Source of the DNA: an uncultured Alphaproteobacteria bacterium | GTDB lineage: Bacteria > Pseudomonadota > Alphaproteobacteria > Methylaequorales > Methylaequoraceae | NCBI GenBank assembly: GCA_902618535.1 | Contig: CACNAV010000001.1 | Span: forward strand, 62,001-126,000 | Direction of reading: 5' to 3' | Length of the DNA: 64,000 nucleotides | In this document: positions 14,554-22,707 of the stretch, in pieces | How the letters are laid out: each line of letters begins with the position of its first letter | Numbering within the stretch: the first letter of the stretch is position 1 | Program-made: the position numbers and the translations under genes | The notes under the pieces: model-generated | What the model was told of the DNA's origin: nothing | Databases searched by the model: none | Seen by the model: only the letters and a program-made list of their open reading frames with translations

Positions 14554-14934
14554 ATGTTAGATTCCGACTTAAATAACGATGATGCTGTCCAGTTTACTGC
14601 TGGTTCAGTGATTTATAATTATGACGATGAATCAGATTGTGCTTACTTCTTAAAAAAAGGAGAAGTTGAAATTATTTCGAAAAAAGGAACGACAGTTGGT
14701 TTTATAAATGAAGAGGAAGTTTTTGGTGAACAATCAATTCTTCTGGACACAAAAAGAACTGTAACTGCAAAGGCTGTAAAAGACTGTTTGGCAATAAAAA
14801 TTCCAAAAAATACCTTACTGAGTGAATATAGAAAGTCGTCTTCACTAATTAGAGCAATATTACGTTCAACTTGTATAAGGTTAACCAATTTAGACAACTC
14901 TATACATACAAGTCTTAAAAGTGAGGATGACTGA
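14554..14934 (+). CDS. Stand-alone cyclic nucleotide-binding domain protein
   Basis: A 126-residue protein that is almost entirely one cNMP-binding (CAP_ED) beta-roll: GSVIYNYDDESDCAYFLKKG, then the phosphate-binding cassette FGEQSILLDTKRTVTAKA with the conserved Glu and Arg, then a C-terminal helix. No DNA-binding helix-turn-helix, kinase or channel domain follows, so it is not a complete Crp-type regulator. It probably senses a cyclic nucleotide and acts through a partner, or is a scaffold lacking ligand. It ends 11 bases before a convergent nuclease gene. Confidence 0.85.
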   Translation: MLDSDLNNDDAVQFTAGSVIYNYDDESDCAYFLKKGEVEIISKKGTTVGFINEEEVFGEQSILLDTKRTVTAKAVKDCLAIKIPKNTLLSEYRKSSSLIRAILRSTCIRLTNLDNSIHTSLKSEDD

Positions 14935-14945
14935 ATATACTTTAT

Positions 14946-15653
14946 TCAATCAATTTGTTGCTTTACTTTCCATCGATCTTTCAAGTATAAACATGTACTA
15001 CATTTTTTTGAGGCAGAAGGTAAGTCATTAATTTGTAGCAACTTTTTTGCCTCAATTATTGTTTCTTCAACCCATTCATCGTTACATTCCAATCTTATTA
15101 GATGAAGTTCAAATTTTAATTGCTTATTAAACATAGGTTCATTCCTGAGACCATTGAAATAAACTAAAAAACCTTCATTTGATACTTTGAATCCATTCTT
15201 TCTAAATAACCATTGATACATTTCAATTTGTCGCTTGTATCCTTTAGCGTAATCATATTTATATGTTTCAAACCAATTAAATTCTTTCTTAGATGTTGCC
15301 TTTACGTCAGATATTATTAACTCACCATTAGGTTTAATCCACACATCATCTACTGCACCATAAAAATTAAATTGGTTAATTGGATCGGTATAATTAATGC
15401 CTTTTCTATTATTTCTCCAATCATCCATACTGGGGTGATTAAAAGGAACTGCATCTATATTATTTTCAATAAAAATTGGATGAGGCTGTTGTTTTCTTCT
15501 ATAAAAATCAAATTCATTTTTACATAAGTTATCTACAGCATTGTTTAATGTAAAAGGTAAGCTTTGCAATCTAACCTTATGTTTTTGCTCAAGAAAAAAA
15601 CATCTTTTACAATTAAGAAACTTTTCAACCGCGTACCTACTTATTTTGATCAT
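14946..15653 (-). CDS. RecB/Cas4-like PD-(D/E)XK nuclease
   Basis: A 235-residue protein. Residues FYGAVDDVWIKP, GELIISDVKATSK and YKRQIEMYQWLF match motifs of the RecB-family (PDDEXK_1) nuclease: Asp in VDD, Asp-x-Lys in SDVK, and the QxxxY motif. Cysteines near the N-terminus (LNCKRCFF) and a C-terminal CSTCLY could hold an iron-sulfur cluster as in AddB/Cas4 proteins. No CRISPR array or cas genes are nearby, so a house-keeping single-strand exonuclease role is likelier. Marine alphaproteobacteria often carry a protein of this size; its substrate is unknown. Confidence 0.82.
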   Translation of the reverse strand: MIKISRYAVEKFLNCKRCFFLEQKHKVRLQSLPFTLNNAVDNLCKNEFDFYRRKQQPHPIFIENNIDAVPFNHPSMDDWRNNRKGINYTDPINQFNFYGAVDDVWIKPNGELIISDVKATSKKEFNWFETYKYDYAKGYKRQIEMYQWLFRKNGFKVSNEGFLVYFNGLRNEPMFNKQLKFELHLIRLECNDEWVEETIIEAKKLLQINDLPSASKKCSTCLYLKDRWKVKQQID

Positions 15654-15776
15654 TGAAATAATAATAATTCTTGTAATTTAAACTAATACTCTTAATTAAT
15701 TCAATAAAGAATTCATAATGTATTTATATTAAACTTAGCTAATAACCTTAAAAAAATAAATTAAGAATTAAATAAT

Positions 15777-16292
15777 ATGTTCATACCAAATTTTATTATT
15801 CCCGACTTAAGGACAGATCACGCAGGTGAAACTGGAGCAGTTTTCATTTACAAAGGAATCTTATTAGTTTCAAAAGATAAAGAAATTATTGAATTTGCTG
15901 AAAATCATCTTTTAACTGAAAAAAAACATTTAGAACTCATAGAGAAAATATTACCCAATAATGAAAAAAGTAAACTCCTTTTTTTATGGAAGTTTTTAGG
16001 GCTTTTAACTGGATTAATACCAGCTTTAATCGGAAAAAAGTTTATTTATGCCACAATATATTTTGTAGAAAGCTTTGTTGAGAAACATTACGATGAACAA
16101 ATACTTAAGCTGAGAAAAAAAAAAAATTCTTTGAAACTTATTCAATTACTTGAAACACTTAAAAATGACGAAATTTCTCATAAAGAAGACTCACTGAAGA
16201 GATTTAATAAATTAAGTTTATTACTTAAAATTTGGGGCAACATTGTAGAAATGGGTTCTAGAGCAGCAGTTTTAATCTCATATAAGATTTAA
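15777..16292 (+). CDS. coq7: COQ7-type demethoxyubiquinone hydroxylase
   Basis: A 171-residue carboxylate-bridged di-iron protein. Family motifs are LRTDHAGETGAVFIYKGI (E18), LLTEKKHLEL (E48, H51), YFVESFVEKHYDEQI, and NDEISHKEDS (E132, H135), giving paired ExxH ligands. It hydroxylates demethoxyubiquinone at C6 in ubiquinone synthesis at the membrane. Length and ligand spacing are normal. The stop overlaps the convergent DUF2784 gene by 4 bases. Confidence 0.93.
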   Translation: MFIPNFIIPDLRTDHAGETGAVFIYKGILLVSKDKEIIEFAENHLLTEKKHLELIEKILPNNEKSKLLFLWKFLGLLTGLIPALIGKKFIYATIYFVESFVEKHYDEQILKLRKKKNSLKLIQLLETLKNDEISHKEDSLKRFNKLSLLLKIWGNIVEMGSRAAVLISYKI

Positions 16293-16660
16293 CTTTTTTT
16301 TTTAAAAAATTTAAAATAATAAATTAAGGCATATAGCAGTATATTTAATATTATTAGTACAAAACCAAGAATCATTTGAATATTAGAGTTAATACCTTCA
16401 GGATAAACAATTATCATTATGTAATGTTCAATGAACCCACCATCATAAAAACTAGCATTATCTTGAATTAACAACCAATTTTCTAAGTATGTTAATGGGC
16501 AAATTGAACTTGTAAATTCAATATATACACCCCAACTGAGTGCCAACAAATGTAGATAAAGAAATTTAGTGTTAATAAGAGAAGAAAATGCCCCAGTCAC
16601 CACAAAAAAAATAAATAGTAAATGAATTAACAGTACTATTTTAGCTAAAAATTCATACAT
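16289..16660 (-). CDS. DUF2784 membrane protein
   Basis: A 123-residue protein with four hydrophobic helices. The DUF2784 signature is clear: LHLLALSWGVYIEF, then SICPLTYLENWLL, then GGFIEHYIMIIVYP. Family function is unknown; members are widespread small inner-membrane proteins in Proteobacteria. Confidence 0.88.
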   Translation of the reverse strand: MYEFLAKIVLLIHLLFIFFVVTGAFSSLINTKFLYLHLLALSWGVYIEFTSSICPLTYLENWLLIQDNASFYDGGFIEHYIMIIVYPEGINSNIQMILGFVLIILNILLYALIYYFKFFKKKS

Positions 16661-16678
16661 TAGTTTTTATAATAAAAA

Positions 16679-16885
16679 TTATTTTAATAAGAAGTATTCC
16701 TTAAAAACTCTTGAATCAATTGTCAGCGTATTCTGTTCAAGTTTTTTAATTTTTTTTAATTTATAACCATCGTCTTTGTATTTTTTTAGAATAGAAAAGG
16801 TCTCCTTTCTATATTTTTTTTTTTTCCACCATGAACTATGGGAAACTACAAGAATTAATTTTTTTCTTATTTTTTTTTTTTTCAT
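16679..16885 (-). CDS. Possible 68-residue basic protein
   Basis: ATG at 16885 gives 68 residues (MKKKKIRKKLILVVSHSSWW to a TIDSRVFKEYFLLK end). It begins just past the terminator behind pqqA. An earlier in-frame start at 16909 would lie inside the terminator hairpin and is less likely. The long Lys-rich stretches come partly from A-runs, so it may be spurious; the LILVVSHSS strand and the non-repetitive C-terminus argue for a real gene. No family recognised. Confidence 0.35.
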   Translation of the reverse strand: MKKKKIRKKLILVVSHSSWWKKKKYRKETFSILKKYKDDGYKLKKIKKLEQNTLTIDSRVFKEYFLLK

Positions 16886-16894
16886 AAATTTTAT

Positions 16895-16924
16895 AAAAAA
16901 AAAGCCCAACTAATCAGCTGGGCT
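16895..16924 (-). terminator. Rho-independent terminator behind pqqA
   Basis: On the minus strand, AGCCCAGCT (16924-16916), loop GATT and AGTTGGGCT (16911-16903) form a stem with one A-C mismatch, followed by nine T residues. It begins 31 bases after the pqqA stop, so the PqqA peptide has its own short transcript. Confidence 0.8.
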
Positions 16925-16955
16925 CTGTAATTTAAAATTGAAAATCTGTTAGAAA

Positions 16956-17033
16956 TTACTTCTCTGCGCAAGCATAAGAATTGATTTCAAGACCAACAGA
17001 GATTTCAGAAATCATTGGTTTTGTCCAAGCCAT
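16956..17033 (-). CDS. pqqA: PQQ precursor peptide PqqA (25 residues)
   Basis: ATG 17033 to TAA 16956. The peptide starts MAWTKPMISEISVG and ends LEINSYACAEK. Glu16 and Tyr20 in the E-I-N-S-Y motif are the two residues that are cross-linked by PqqE (with chaperone PqqD) and become pyrroloquinoline quinone. The MAW start and EINSYxC tail closely resemble PqqA from acetic acid bacteria. AAGGAG precedes the ATG by about eight bases, and a terminator follows. No pqqB, C, D or E gene is in this window, so the precursor is physically separated from the maturation genes, as is common, or is an orphan. PQQ is the cofactor of periplasmic alcohol and sugar dehydrogenases. Confidence 0.93.
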   Translation of the reverse strand: MAWTKPMISEISVGLEINSYACAEK

Positions 17034-17120
17034 TGTTTTACTCCTTATAAAAATTAATAAAATTGTACTCAATATATAACAAATATCTTAATCAATTCTG
17101 AGTATTGTATTCATATAACG

Positions 17121-17303
17121 TTAATCTTTTTTTGTTTCAATTAAATCCTCTAATAAGTGAATATCTTCGTCTAAATCTCCTACTTGAGAACTTATAAGTT
17201 CTAGGTTTTCTTTTAAATTTTTCTTAAAACTATACATTTGAAAAAAATCAAATATTAAAAAACAAAGTATGATAAAAATTAGTAAGTTTGTGTAAGTTTT
17301 CAT
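17121..17303 (-). CDS. Small single-pass membrane protein with coiled coil
   Basis: A 60-residue protein with one transmembrane helix (about 7-24, LLIFIILCFLIFDFFQMY) followed by a charged heptad-like stretch (LKENLELISSQVGDLDEDIHLLEDLI) that should form a coiled coil outside or inside the membrane. A ribosome binding site (AAGGA) lies about seven bases before ATG 17303, the main evidence for expression. The layout recalls FtsB/FtsL-like division proteins but is shorter and lacks their motifs. Upstream 17304-17559 holds nothing convincing. Confidence 0.55.
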   Translation of the reverse strand: MKTYTNLLIFIILCFLIFDFFQMYSFKKNLKENLELISSQVGDLDEDIHLLEDLIETKKD

Positions 17304-17559
17304 ATAATATCCTTCATAAATAATAATATTTACATTTCAAAATCATATTATAAATATTATCAAGGGTAGTTTTTATTAAAAGCTCATCAATGTGATTGAA
17401 TCGAAAAAAAATTTCAACAATTATATTGAAATATAAATTTTACAGTAAGTATGGTTATCCTTCAATTTACATTAACAGGTTAATGAAAGAAATTATAAAA
17501 ATAAATAAATTATTACTCTTCCCTCCCCTAATTAAAAAGAATATTAACTATCAAAATAG

Positions 17560-17889
17560 TTATTGGTCTCTTTTTACAATATGAAACCCAAATTCAGATT
17601 CAAAAGGTTCGCTTATCTGTTCAATATCTAATGAAAAAGCTACATCCTCAAATGCTTTTACCATCATTCCTTTTGAAAATTCTCCTAAGTTACCACCAGA
17701 TTGACCAGAAGGACAATTTGAATGTTTAACAGCCGCGTCTGCAAATTTAATGCTTCCACTCTTAATTTCTTTATATATATCATCAATTTTCTTTTTTGCT
17801 TCTTCAGATGTAAGCTCTGATCTTGAATTTTGTGATTCTTGGTGCATTACAAGAATATGAGATGCGGAAATTTTATTTTTCTTTGACAT
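17560..17889 (-). CDS. Parvulin-type peptidyl-prolyl isomerase
   Basis: A 109-residue protein that is a single rotamase domain: SASHILVMHQ, FADAAVKHSNCPSGQSGGNLGEFSKGMMVKAFEDVAF and a FGFHIVKRD end carry the PpiC/parvulin motifs, including the catalytic-site His and Cys. No signal peptide, so it is cytoplasmic, like E. coli PpiC. Its start overlaps the MFS-like gene by 17 bases, so they are probably co-transcribed. Confidence 0.92.
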   Translation of the reverse strand: MSKKNKISASHILVMHQESQNSRSELTSEEAKKKIDDIYKEIKSGSIKFADAAVKHSNCPSGQSGGNLGEFSKGMMVKAFEDVAFSLDIEQISEPFESEFGFHIVKRDQ

Positions 17890-19075
17890 AAAAAGTAGAA
17901 ACTAAACTTACAACAAAAAACGAACCTATAGTTAAATATATAATATTATAACTTATTGAGTTGTTAATGAAATAATAAAATAACAAAGGGGAAATTAATG
18001 AAAACACCAAATAATATAAGTTTTGGATAATATTTACATTCATCACTCCGAAATCTTTAAGATTTTTATTATTAAGAAAAAAAATACATAAGGAAAAACT
18101 GGATACGAGAGCAATAAAAAACTTCAGTAAATCAATGCTATAACTAGAAGTATACTTAAAGAAAAATGCAATAAAACAAATAATTACTATACTAAAACCC
18201 AAAAAATTACTTAATCTTTTTCTACCGATTAATTTTATTAAAGGAAAAATAAATATAGATATTAAAAAAATGACCATCATAAAAACAATGTTAAATTCGA
18301 GAAACTGCATATTTTCTGGATTAGCAAATTTGGGTAACCAGCTATTAGCTGAAAAAAAAATAAACGAAAACAAAGGAATTAAAATATAAATATTTGCAAA
18401 AAAGAATTTTTTTACTTTTTTTAAAGAAAGTTGTTCATCTAGACTACTATTATAACTTATACTTATATGAAAGGGTCTATTTTTAATTTTCAAAACTAGA
18501 CTAATTAAGGCTGTTATCAAAAAAAGTATTACATATGTTACTTTCCAGGCCCATTCGTTAAGTTGATTGTTTGAAAAAAAATCATCTATAAATAAGTATA
18601 AAAAATTTGCTAAAACCATACCTACTATAATTGTAAGTGAGTATTTTATAAAATATGAATCTTCATCTTTATCCATTAGTGAGTTAAAATAATTTAAATG
18701 TATAAATGAAAATAAGATTCCAATACTAAACCTACAAAATACAAAAATTAAAAGAGAGACTATTAAGAAATTGTTTGGAAGAAAAACAGGAATTAAGTAG
18801 GCTAAACTTAAAAAATATAAACAATTAATTTTTTTATTTTTTGTATAGTAAAGTAATTTTTTCAAAAGAGGAATGACAAAGATTCTAGAAAAGAAAGAAA
18901 GGCAAATAATAAATATTATAATTGGTAATGAATAATTTTCATCATAATCAGCTAAAAAAAATATTGACAAAAAGGTGACTATAGAAAAATTTAAAAAAAT
19001 ATCAAACCCCTCTAAAAAGTGTATAAGGTTAAATCGATCCAATTGGAAAAAACTATTTTTTTTTTTATTAAGCAT
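17873..19075 (-). CDS. MFS-like membrane transporter
   Basis: A 400-residue protein with about twelve hydrophobic segments. The N-terminal LIHFLEGFDIFLNFSIVTFL is reminiscent of the first helix of metabolite:H+ symporters (MHS/ProP group), where an acidic-aromatic pair follows a Gly. The usual MFS loop 2-3 signature is poor and the sequence is very Phe/Ile-rich, so the substrate cannot be inferred. It overlaps mfd by 8 bases upstream and the parvulin gene downstream, so all three genes share one transcript. Confidence 0.7.
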   Translation of the reverse strand: MLNKKKNSFFQLDRFNLIHFLEGFDIFLNFSIVTFLSIFFLADYDENYSLPIIIFIICLSFFSRIFVIPLLKKLLYYTKNKKINCLYFLSLAYLIPVFLPNNFLIVSLLIFVFCRFSIGILFSFIHLNYFNSLMDKDEDSYFIKYSLTIIVGMVLANFLYLFIDDFFSNNQLNEWAWKVTYVILFLITALISLVLKIKNRPFHISISYNSSLDEQLSLKKVKKFFFANIYILIPLFSFIFFSANSWLPKFANPENMQFLEFNIVFMMVIFLISIFIFPLIKLIGRKRLSNFLGFSIVIICFIAFFFKYTSSYSIDLLKFFIALVSSFSLCIFFLNNKNLKDFGVMNVNIIQNLYYLVFSLISPLLFYYFINNSISYNIIYLTIGSFFVVSLVSTFYVKEK

Positions 19076-22000
19076 ATTTCATTAAAGATTCTAAAAATTT
19101 TTTCAATTCAAGTACCTTCTCAAAATTATCATATTTTTTACTAATGTAAATTAACTTCGAATTGGGTAAGAGTTTAATTTTTTTTGGAATATCTTTCGCG
19201 AGACTTATTAGCTTATCAATATACTTTGTTTCATTACTTCTTAACTTTAAAACAAAACCCTCAGAGGAATTATCTATTTTCAAAATATTAAGCTTTTTAC
19301 ATAATATTTTTATTTCTATAATCTTAAATAAATTATTGAATAATTTAGGAAATTTTCCAAATCTATCTTCTAAATTACTGATTATTTTTTTTAATTCTAA
19401 TATTTCATTTATTTCTGATATTTTTCTGTAAATTTGCATCCTTAAATCTAAATTTATTATATAATCATCTGGAATATTATAAGAAAATCCTAAATTAATA
19501 ATTGGTGACCAATCATTTGATAAAATTTTTTCATTTTTAAGTTCACTTATCGCTTCATTAAGCATTTTGTAATACAATTCAATTCCAACCTCTTTTATAT
19601 GGCCAGACTGCTCCGAACCAACAATATTTCCAGCACCTCTGATATCCAAATCATTTGCAGCTATAGAAAACCCTGCTCCAAGACTATCTATTTTTGAAAT
19701 TAGTTGTAATCTCCTTAGCCTTTCTTCACTTAAAGGTGTGTTTTTCTCTAATAATAAATAAGCATAAGCTTGAATTGATGATCTCCCTACCCTTCCCCTG
19801 AGCTGATAAAGTTGTGACAACCCAAACAAATAAGGTTTATTAATAATAATTGTATTAACATTAGAAATATCTAAGCCCGATTCAATCATTGCTGTTGATA
19901 AGAGGAGATCAATTTTTTTTTCAAAAAAATTAGTGTAAATATTTTCAATCTCAACTGCACTCAACCTACTATGAATTATTGCATAATTTATTGATGGAAA
20001 AGCTTTTTTTATTTTTTTTTCTAAGTCTTCAATTTCTTTTATTCTTGGAGTTACAAAAAAAATTTGTCCTTTTCTTTCCAATTCTTTATTTATGATATTC
20101 TTTAATAAATTATCCTCATAAAACATTAGATAAGTTTTTACATTTTGTCTATTTAAAGGTGGAGTCTTAATAAGGCTAATATCACGCATTTTTAAAAGAG
20201 ATGCCTGCAATGTTCTAGGAATTGGTGTTGCAGTTAATGTTAAAATATGTGAGTTAGGTTGTTTTTTTTTTAATTTTTCTTTTTGTTCAACACCAAAACT
20301 TTGTTCTTCATCAATAATTATAAGCCCTAAGTTGTTAAAAATAATATTTTCAGAAAGTATAGAATGTGTTCCAATTATTAAATCAATTAAACCAAGATTC
20401 AATTTTTCTTTAATTTTATTTTTTTTACTTGTTTTTTCGAATCTAGATAATTTTTCGATTGTATAATCAAAATCAGAAAATCTTTTAGTAAAAGTATTAA
20501 AATGTTGATTTGCTAATAAAACTTTAGGACAAATTACTGCTACTTGATAACCTGACGATAAAACTAAAAAAGCAGCTCTCATTGCAATCTCAGTTTTTCC
20601 AAACCCAACATCACCACAAATTAATCTATCCATAGCTTTAGAAGAATCGAAATCTTTTTCAATCTGTTCAATGGCTTTCATTTGATCTGAGGTCTCAGTA
20701 AATTCAAATAATGAAGAAAATTTTTCATATTCAATTCTATTTGGTTTTATCTCCAAAGATTTAGTTAATTTTCTTTTCGCAGCTGTCTGTATCAAGTCAG
20801 AAGCAATTTGTTTGATTTTTTTTTTTAATGTTGCTTTTTTAAATTGCCAATTTTGCAAGCCAAGTTTGTCAAGTCTTACAGTCTGGTTACTAAAGCCATA
20901 CTTAGAAATTAATTCTAAGTTTTCAATTGGAATCAAAAGTTTATCATTGCTATGATAAAGAAGTTCAATAAACTCTTGTTCGAAATCGTTGATTTTTTTT
21001 TTTGTAAGACAATTAAATTTTCCAACACCATGATCAATATGAACAACCAAATCACCAAATTTTAACTGACTAAATTCACTAATAATATTATCATCATGAA
21101 TTTCAGCGGTAGTTTTTCTTTTAATTATTTTTTTAAAAAAGTCATAATCTGACAAAAATAGAATTTTTTCATTTTCAAGCTTTAGTATGAAACTAGATTT
21201 AGTTGAAACATTGATTATATTAAATTTCTTTGCCAAACCATTGATTGAAGATAACTTTTCATAGGTGATATTTAGGTTTTCGTAAATTTTTTCTATTTTT
21301 TTTTTATTTATAATACTATCGTAACAAAAAAATATTTTTTCAAAATCTGAAGAGGAAAAATACTTCTCAATTTGTTTTAAATTTACATTTTGTTTTAAGT
21401 TTAGAAATAATTTTTCAGAAAAAAAAAATGTTTTTGAATTATTACTTATCTGTGTGAACAAATGTGTATTTTTTTTCAAAAACTGATTATTGATTAAATT
21501 TTTACTTTCGTAAAATATAGATTCTTTAATGACTTCTTTTGCATAACTTGGTATTTCAGATATAGCTTGATTAAATTTATTTTCAAAATCAATATTTGAA
21601 TTCTCTCTAAAAAAAAAAACAAAATCATCTAAATAGTTGATTATTGAATCATATTTTTCATATAAAATAGGATAAAACTGTTCTGATCCTGGAATTATAT
21701 CTTCATTTGAAATTGATTTATAAAAATCATCCTTATTCTTTATTTTGAGTTTTCTATAGGATTCTCTAAAATTCCTAATAGAATTTAAATTAAAGATAAT
21801 TTCAGATGATGGGGATATGTAATAATTTTTAATAACTCCAGTATTATTTTGATTAAAAATATCAAAATAATTAACTGTCTCAACTTCTTCAAAGTTATAC
21901 AAAATTCTCGCAGGTTTGTCTTCTAATGGAGAAAATAGGTCAATTATTTGTCCTCTTATACAACATTCCCCTTTATTTCTTACAGTATCAACAAATTCAT

Positions 22001-22424
22001 AGTTATTATATTTTAAGAAATTACTCAGCTTAAAATAAGTATTTTTAGATTGGTTAAAAACGTCAAAAAAAATTAAATCATCTTTTTTAATAGTTTTAGT
22101 TACCAAAGAACTAATTGTACCGATGAAAATTATTCTTTCCTTTTGAGAGGTGATTAATTCAAATAATGTTTTAATTCTTTCAAGTAAGATTGGTTTTGTG
22201 GGGGACACATTTGAAAAAAATGAACAATCAAAATCAGGAAAAACTAACACTTTAGCAAGAGGGTCGAATAACTTAATTTTATTTTTAAGCTTAATTGCCT
22301 CCTCATGATTAGTTGCAAAAAAGGCAATTTTTTTTTTTTTAGTTGATATTAATGATAAAAAGATTTGAATAGAATCATCACAAAGGTTTATTTTTTTATT
22401 TTCATTAATTTCAATCTTCAGCAT
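19068..22424 (-). CDS. mfd: Transcription-repair coupling factor
   Basis: An 1118-residue protein (E. coli Mfd 1148). Order of domains: a UvrB-like N-terminal module, the RNA-polymerase-interacting domain around FGDLVVHIDHGVGKF, then a RecG-like translocase with Walker A GDVGFGKTEIAMRA, DEEQSFGVEQKEKL and TATPIPRTL, motif VI QLRGRVGRS, and the C-terminal TRCF domain. It removes RNA polymerase stalled at lesions and recruits UvrA. Start ATG 22424 lies inside the end of sdhE, a typical alphaproteobacterial arrangement. Confidence 0.97.
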   Translation of the reverse strand: MLKIEINENKKINLCDDSIQIFLSLISTKKKKIAFFATNHEEAIKLKNKIKLFDPLAKVLVFPDFDCSFFSNVSPTKPILLERIKTLFELITSQKERIIFIGTISSLVTKTIKKDDLIFFDVFNQSKNTYFKLSNFLKYNNYEFVDTVRNKGECCIRGQIIDLFSPLEDKPARILYNFEEVETVNYFDIFNQNNTGVIKNYYISPSSEIIFNLNSIRNFRESYRKLKIKNKDDFYKSISNEDIIPGSEQFYPILYEKYDSIINYLDDFVFFFRENSNIDFENKFNQAISEIPSYAKEVIKESIFYESKNLINNQFLKKNTHLFTQISNNSKTFFFSEKLFLNLKQNVNLKQIEKYFSSSDFEKIFFCYDSIINKKKIEKIYENLNITYEKLSSINGLAKKFNIINVSTKSSFILKLENEKILFLSDYDFFKKIIKRKTTAEIHDDNIISEFSQLKFGDLVVHIDHGVGKFNCLTKKKINDFEQEFIELLYHSNDKLLIPIENLELISKYGFSNQTVRLDKLGLQNWQFKKATLKKKIKQIASDLIQTAAKRKLTKSLEIKPNRIEYEKFSSLFEFTETSDQMKAIEQIEKDFDSSKAMDRLICGDVGFGKTEIAMRAAFLVLSSGYQVAVICPKVLLANQHFNTFTKRFSDFDYTIEKLSRFEKTSKKNKIKEKLNLGLIDLIIGTHSILSENIIFNNLGLIIIDEEQSFGVEQKEKLKKKQPNSHILTLTATPIPRTLQASLLKMRDISLIKTPPLNRQNVKTYLMFYEDNLLKNIINKELERKGQIFFVTPRIKEIEDLEKKIKKAFPSINYAIIHSRLSAVEIENIYTNFFEKKIDLLLSTAMIESGLDISNVNTIIINKPYLFGLSQLYQLRGRVGRSSIQAYAYLLLEKNTPLSEERLRRLQLISKIDSLGAGFSIAANDLDIRGAGNIVGSEQSGHIKEVGIELYYKMLNEAISELKNEKILSNDWSPIINLGFSYNIPDDYIINLDLRMQIYRKISEINEILELKKIISNLEDRFGKFPKLFNNLFKIIEIKILCKKLNILKIDNSSEGFVLKLRSNETKYIDKLISLAKDIPKKIKLLPNSKLIYISKKYDNFEKVLELKKFLESLMKYA

Positions 22425-22671
22425 AACATTTTTCTAAAATTTTTTTTAAAATCCCATCTTTAAGGTTTGACGGTATACTCGTTTTTTTATAAAGAATATC
22501 TAATAGTTCGCTATCTGGAAGATCTAAAATCCCTTCAAGTTCATAAAGTTCATCATCAGTTATCTTATCTTCATATTCTAATAAGAACTTATAAAATATT
22601 ATATCAAGTTCTTTAATTCCTCTATATTTCGCTCGATGTAAAATTTTTTTTTTAAAGAGATTTTTTGCCAT
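22411..22671 (-). CDS. sdhE: Succinate dehydrogenase assembly factor SdhE (DUF339/CptB)
   Basis: An 86-residue protein. HRAKYRGIKELDIIFYKFL contains the RGxxE motif that inserts FAD into SdhA, then LYELEGILDLPDSELLDILY, the second family block. It is a small helical protein needed to flavinylate succinate dehydrogenase. The gene overlaps mfd by 14 bases and is divergent from recG, a conserved order in Alphaproteobacteria. Confidence 0.94.
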   Translation of the reverse strand: MAKNLFKKKILHRAKYRGIKELDIIFYKFLLEYEDKITDDELYELEGILDLPDSELLDILYKKTSIPSNLKDGILKKILEKCYAED

Positions 22672-22707
22672 TAGTGATAATAATAAATTAATAAACTAGT
22701 ATATTTA

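Noticed and set aside
14946-15653. Cas4 of a CRISPR system
   Set aside because: The RecB-like motifs fit, but no cas1, cas2 or repeat-spacer array is in the window.
17396-17584. 62-codon rightward frame starting at TTG
   Set aside because: No ribosome binding site, atypical start, A/T-driven composition, and it runs into the end of the parvulin gene on the other strand.
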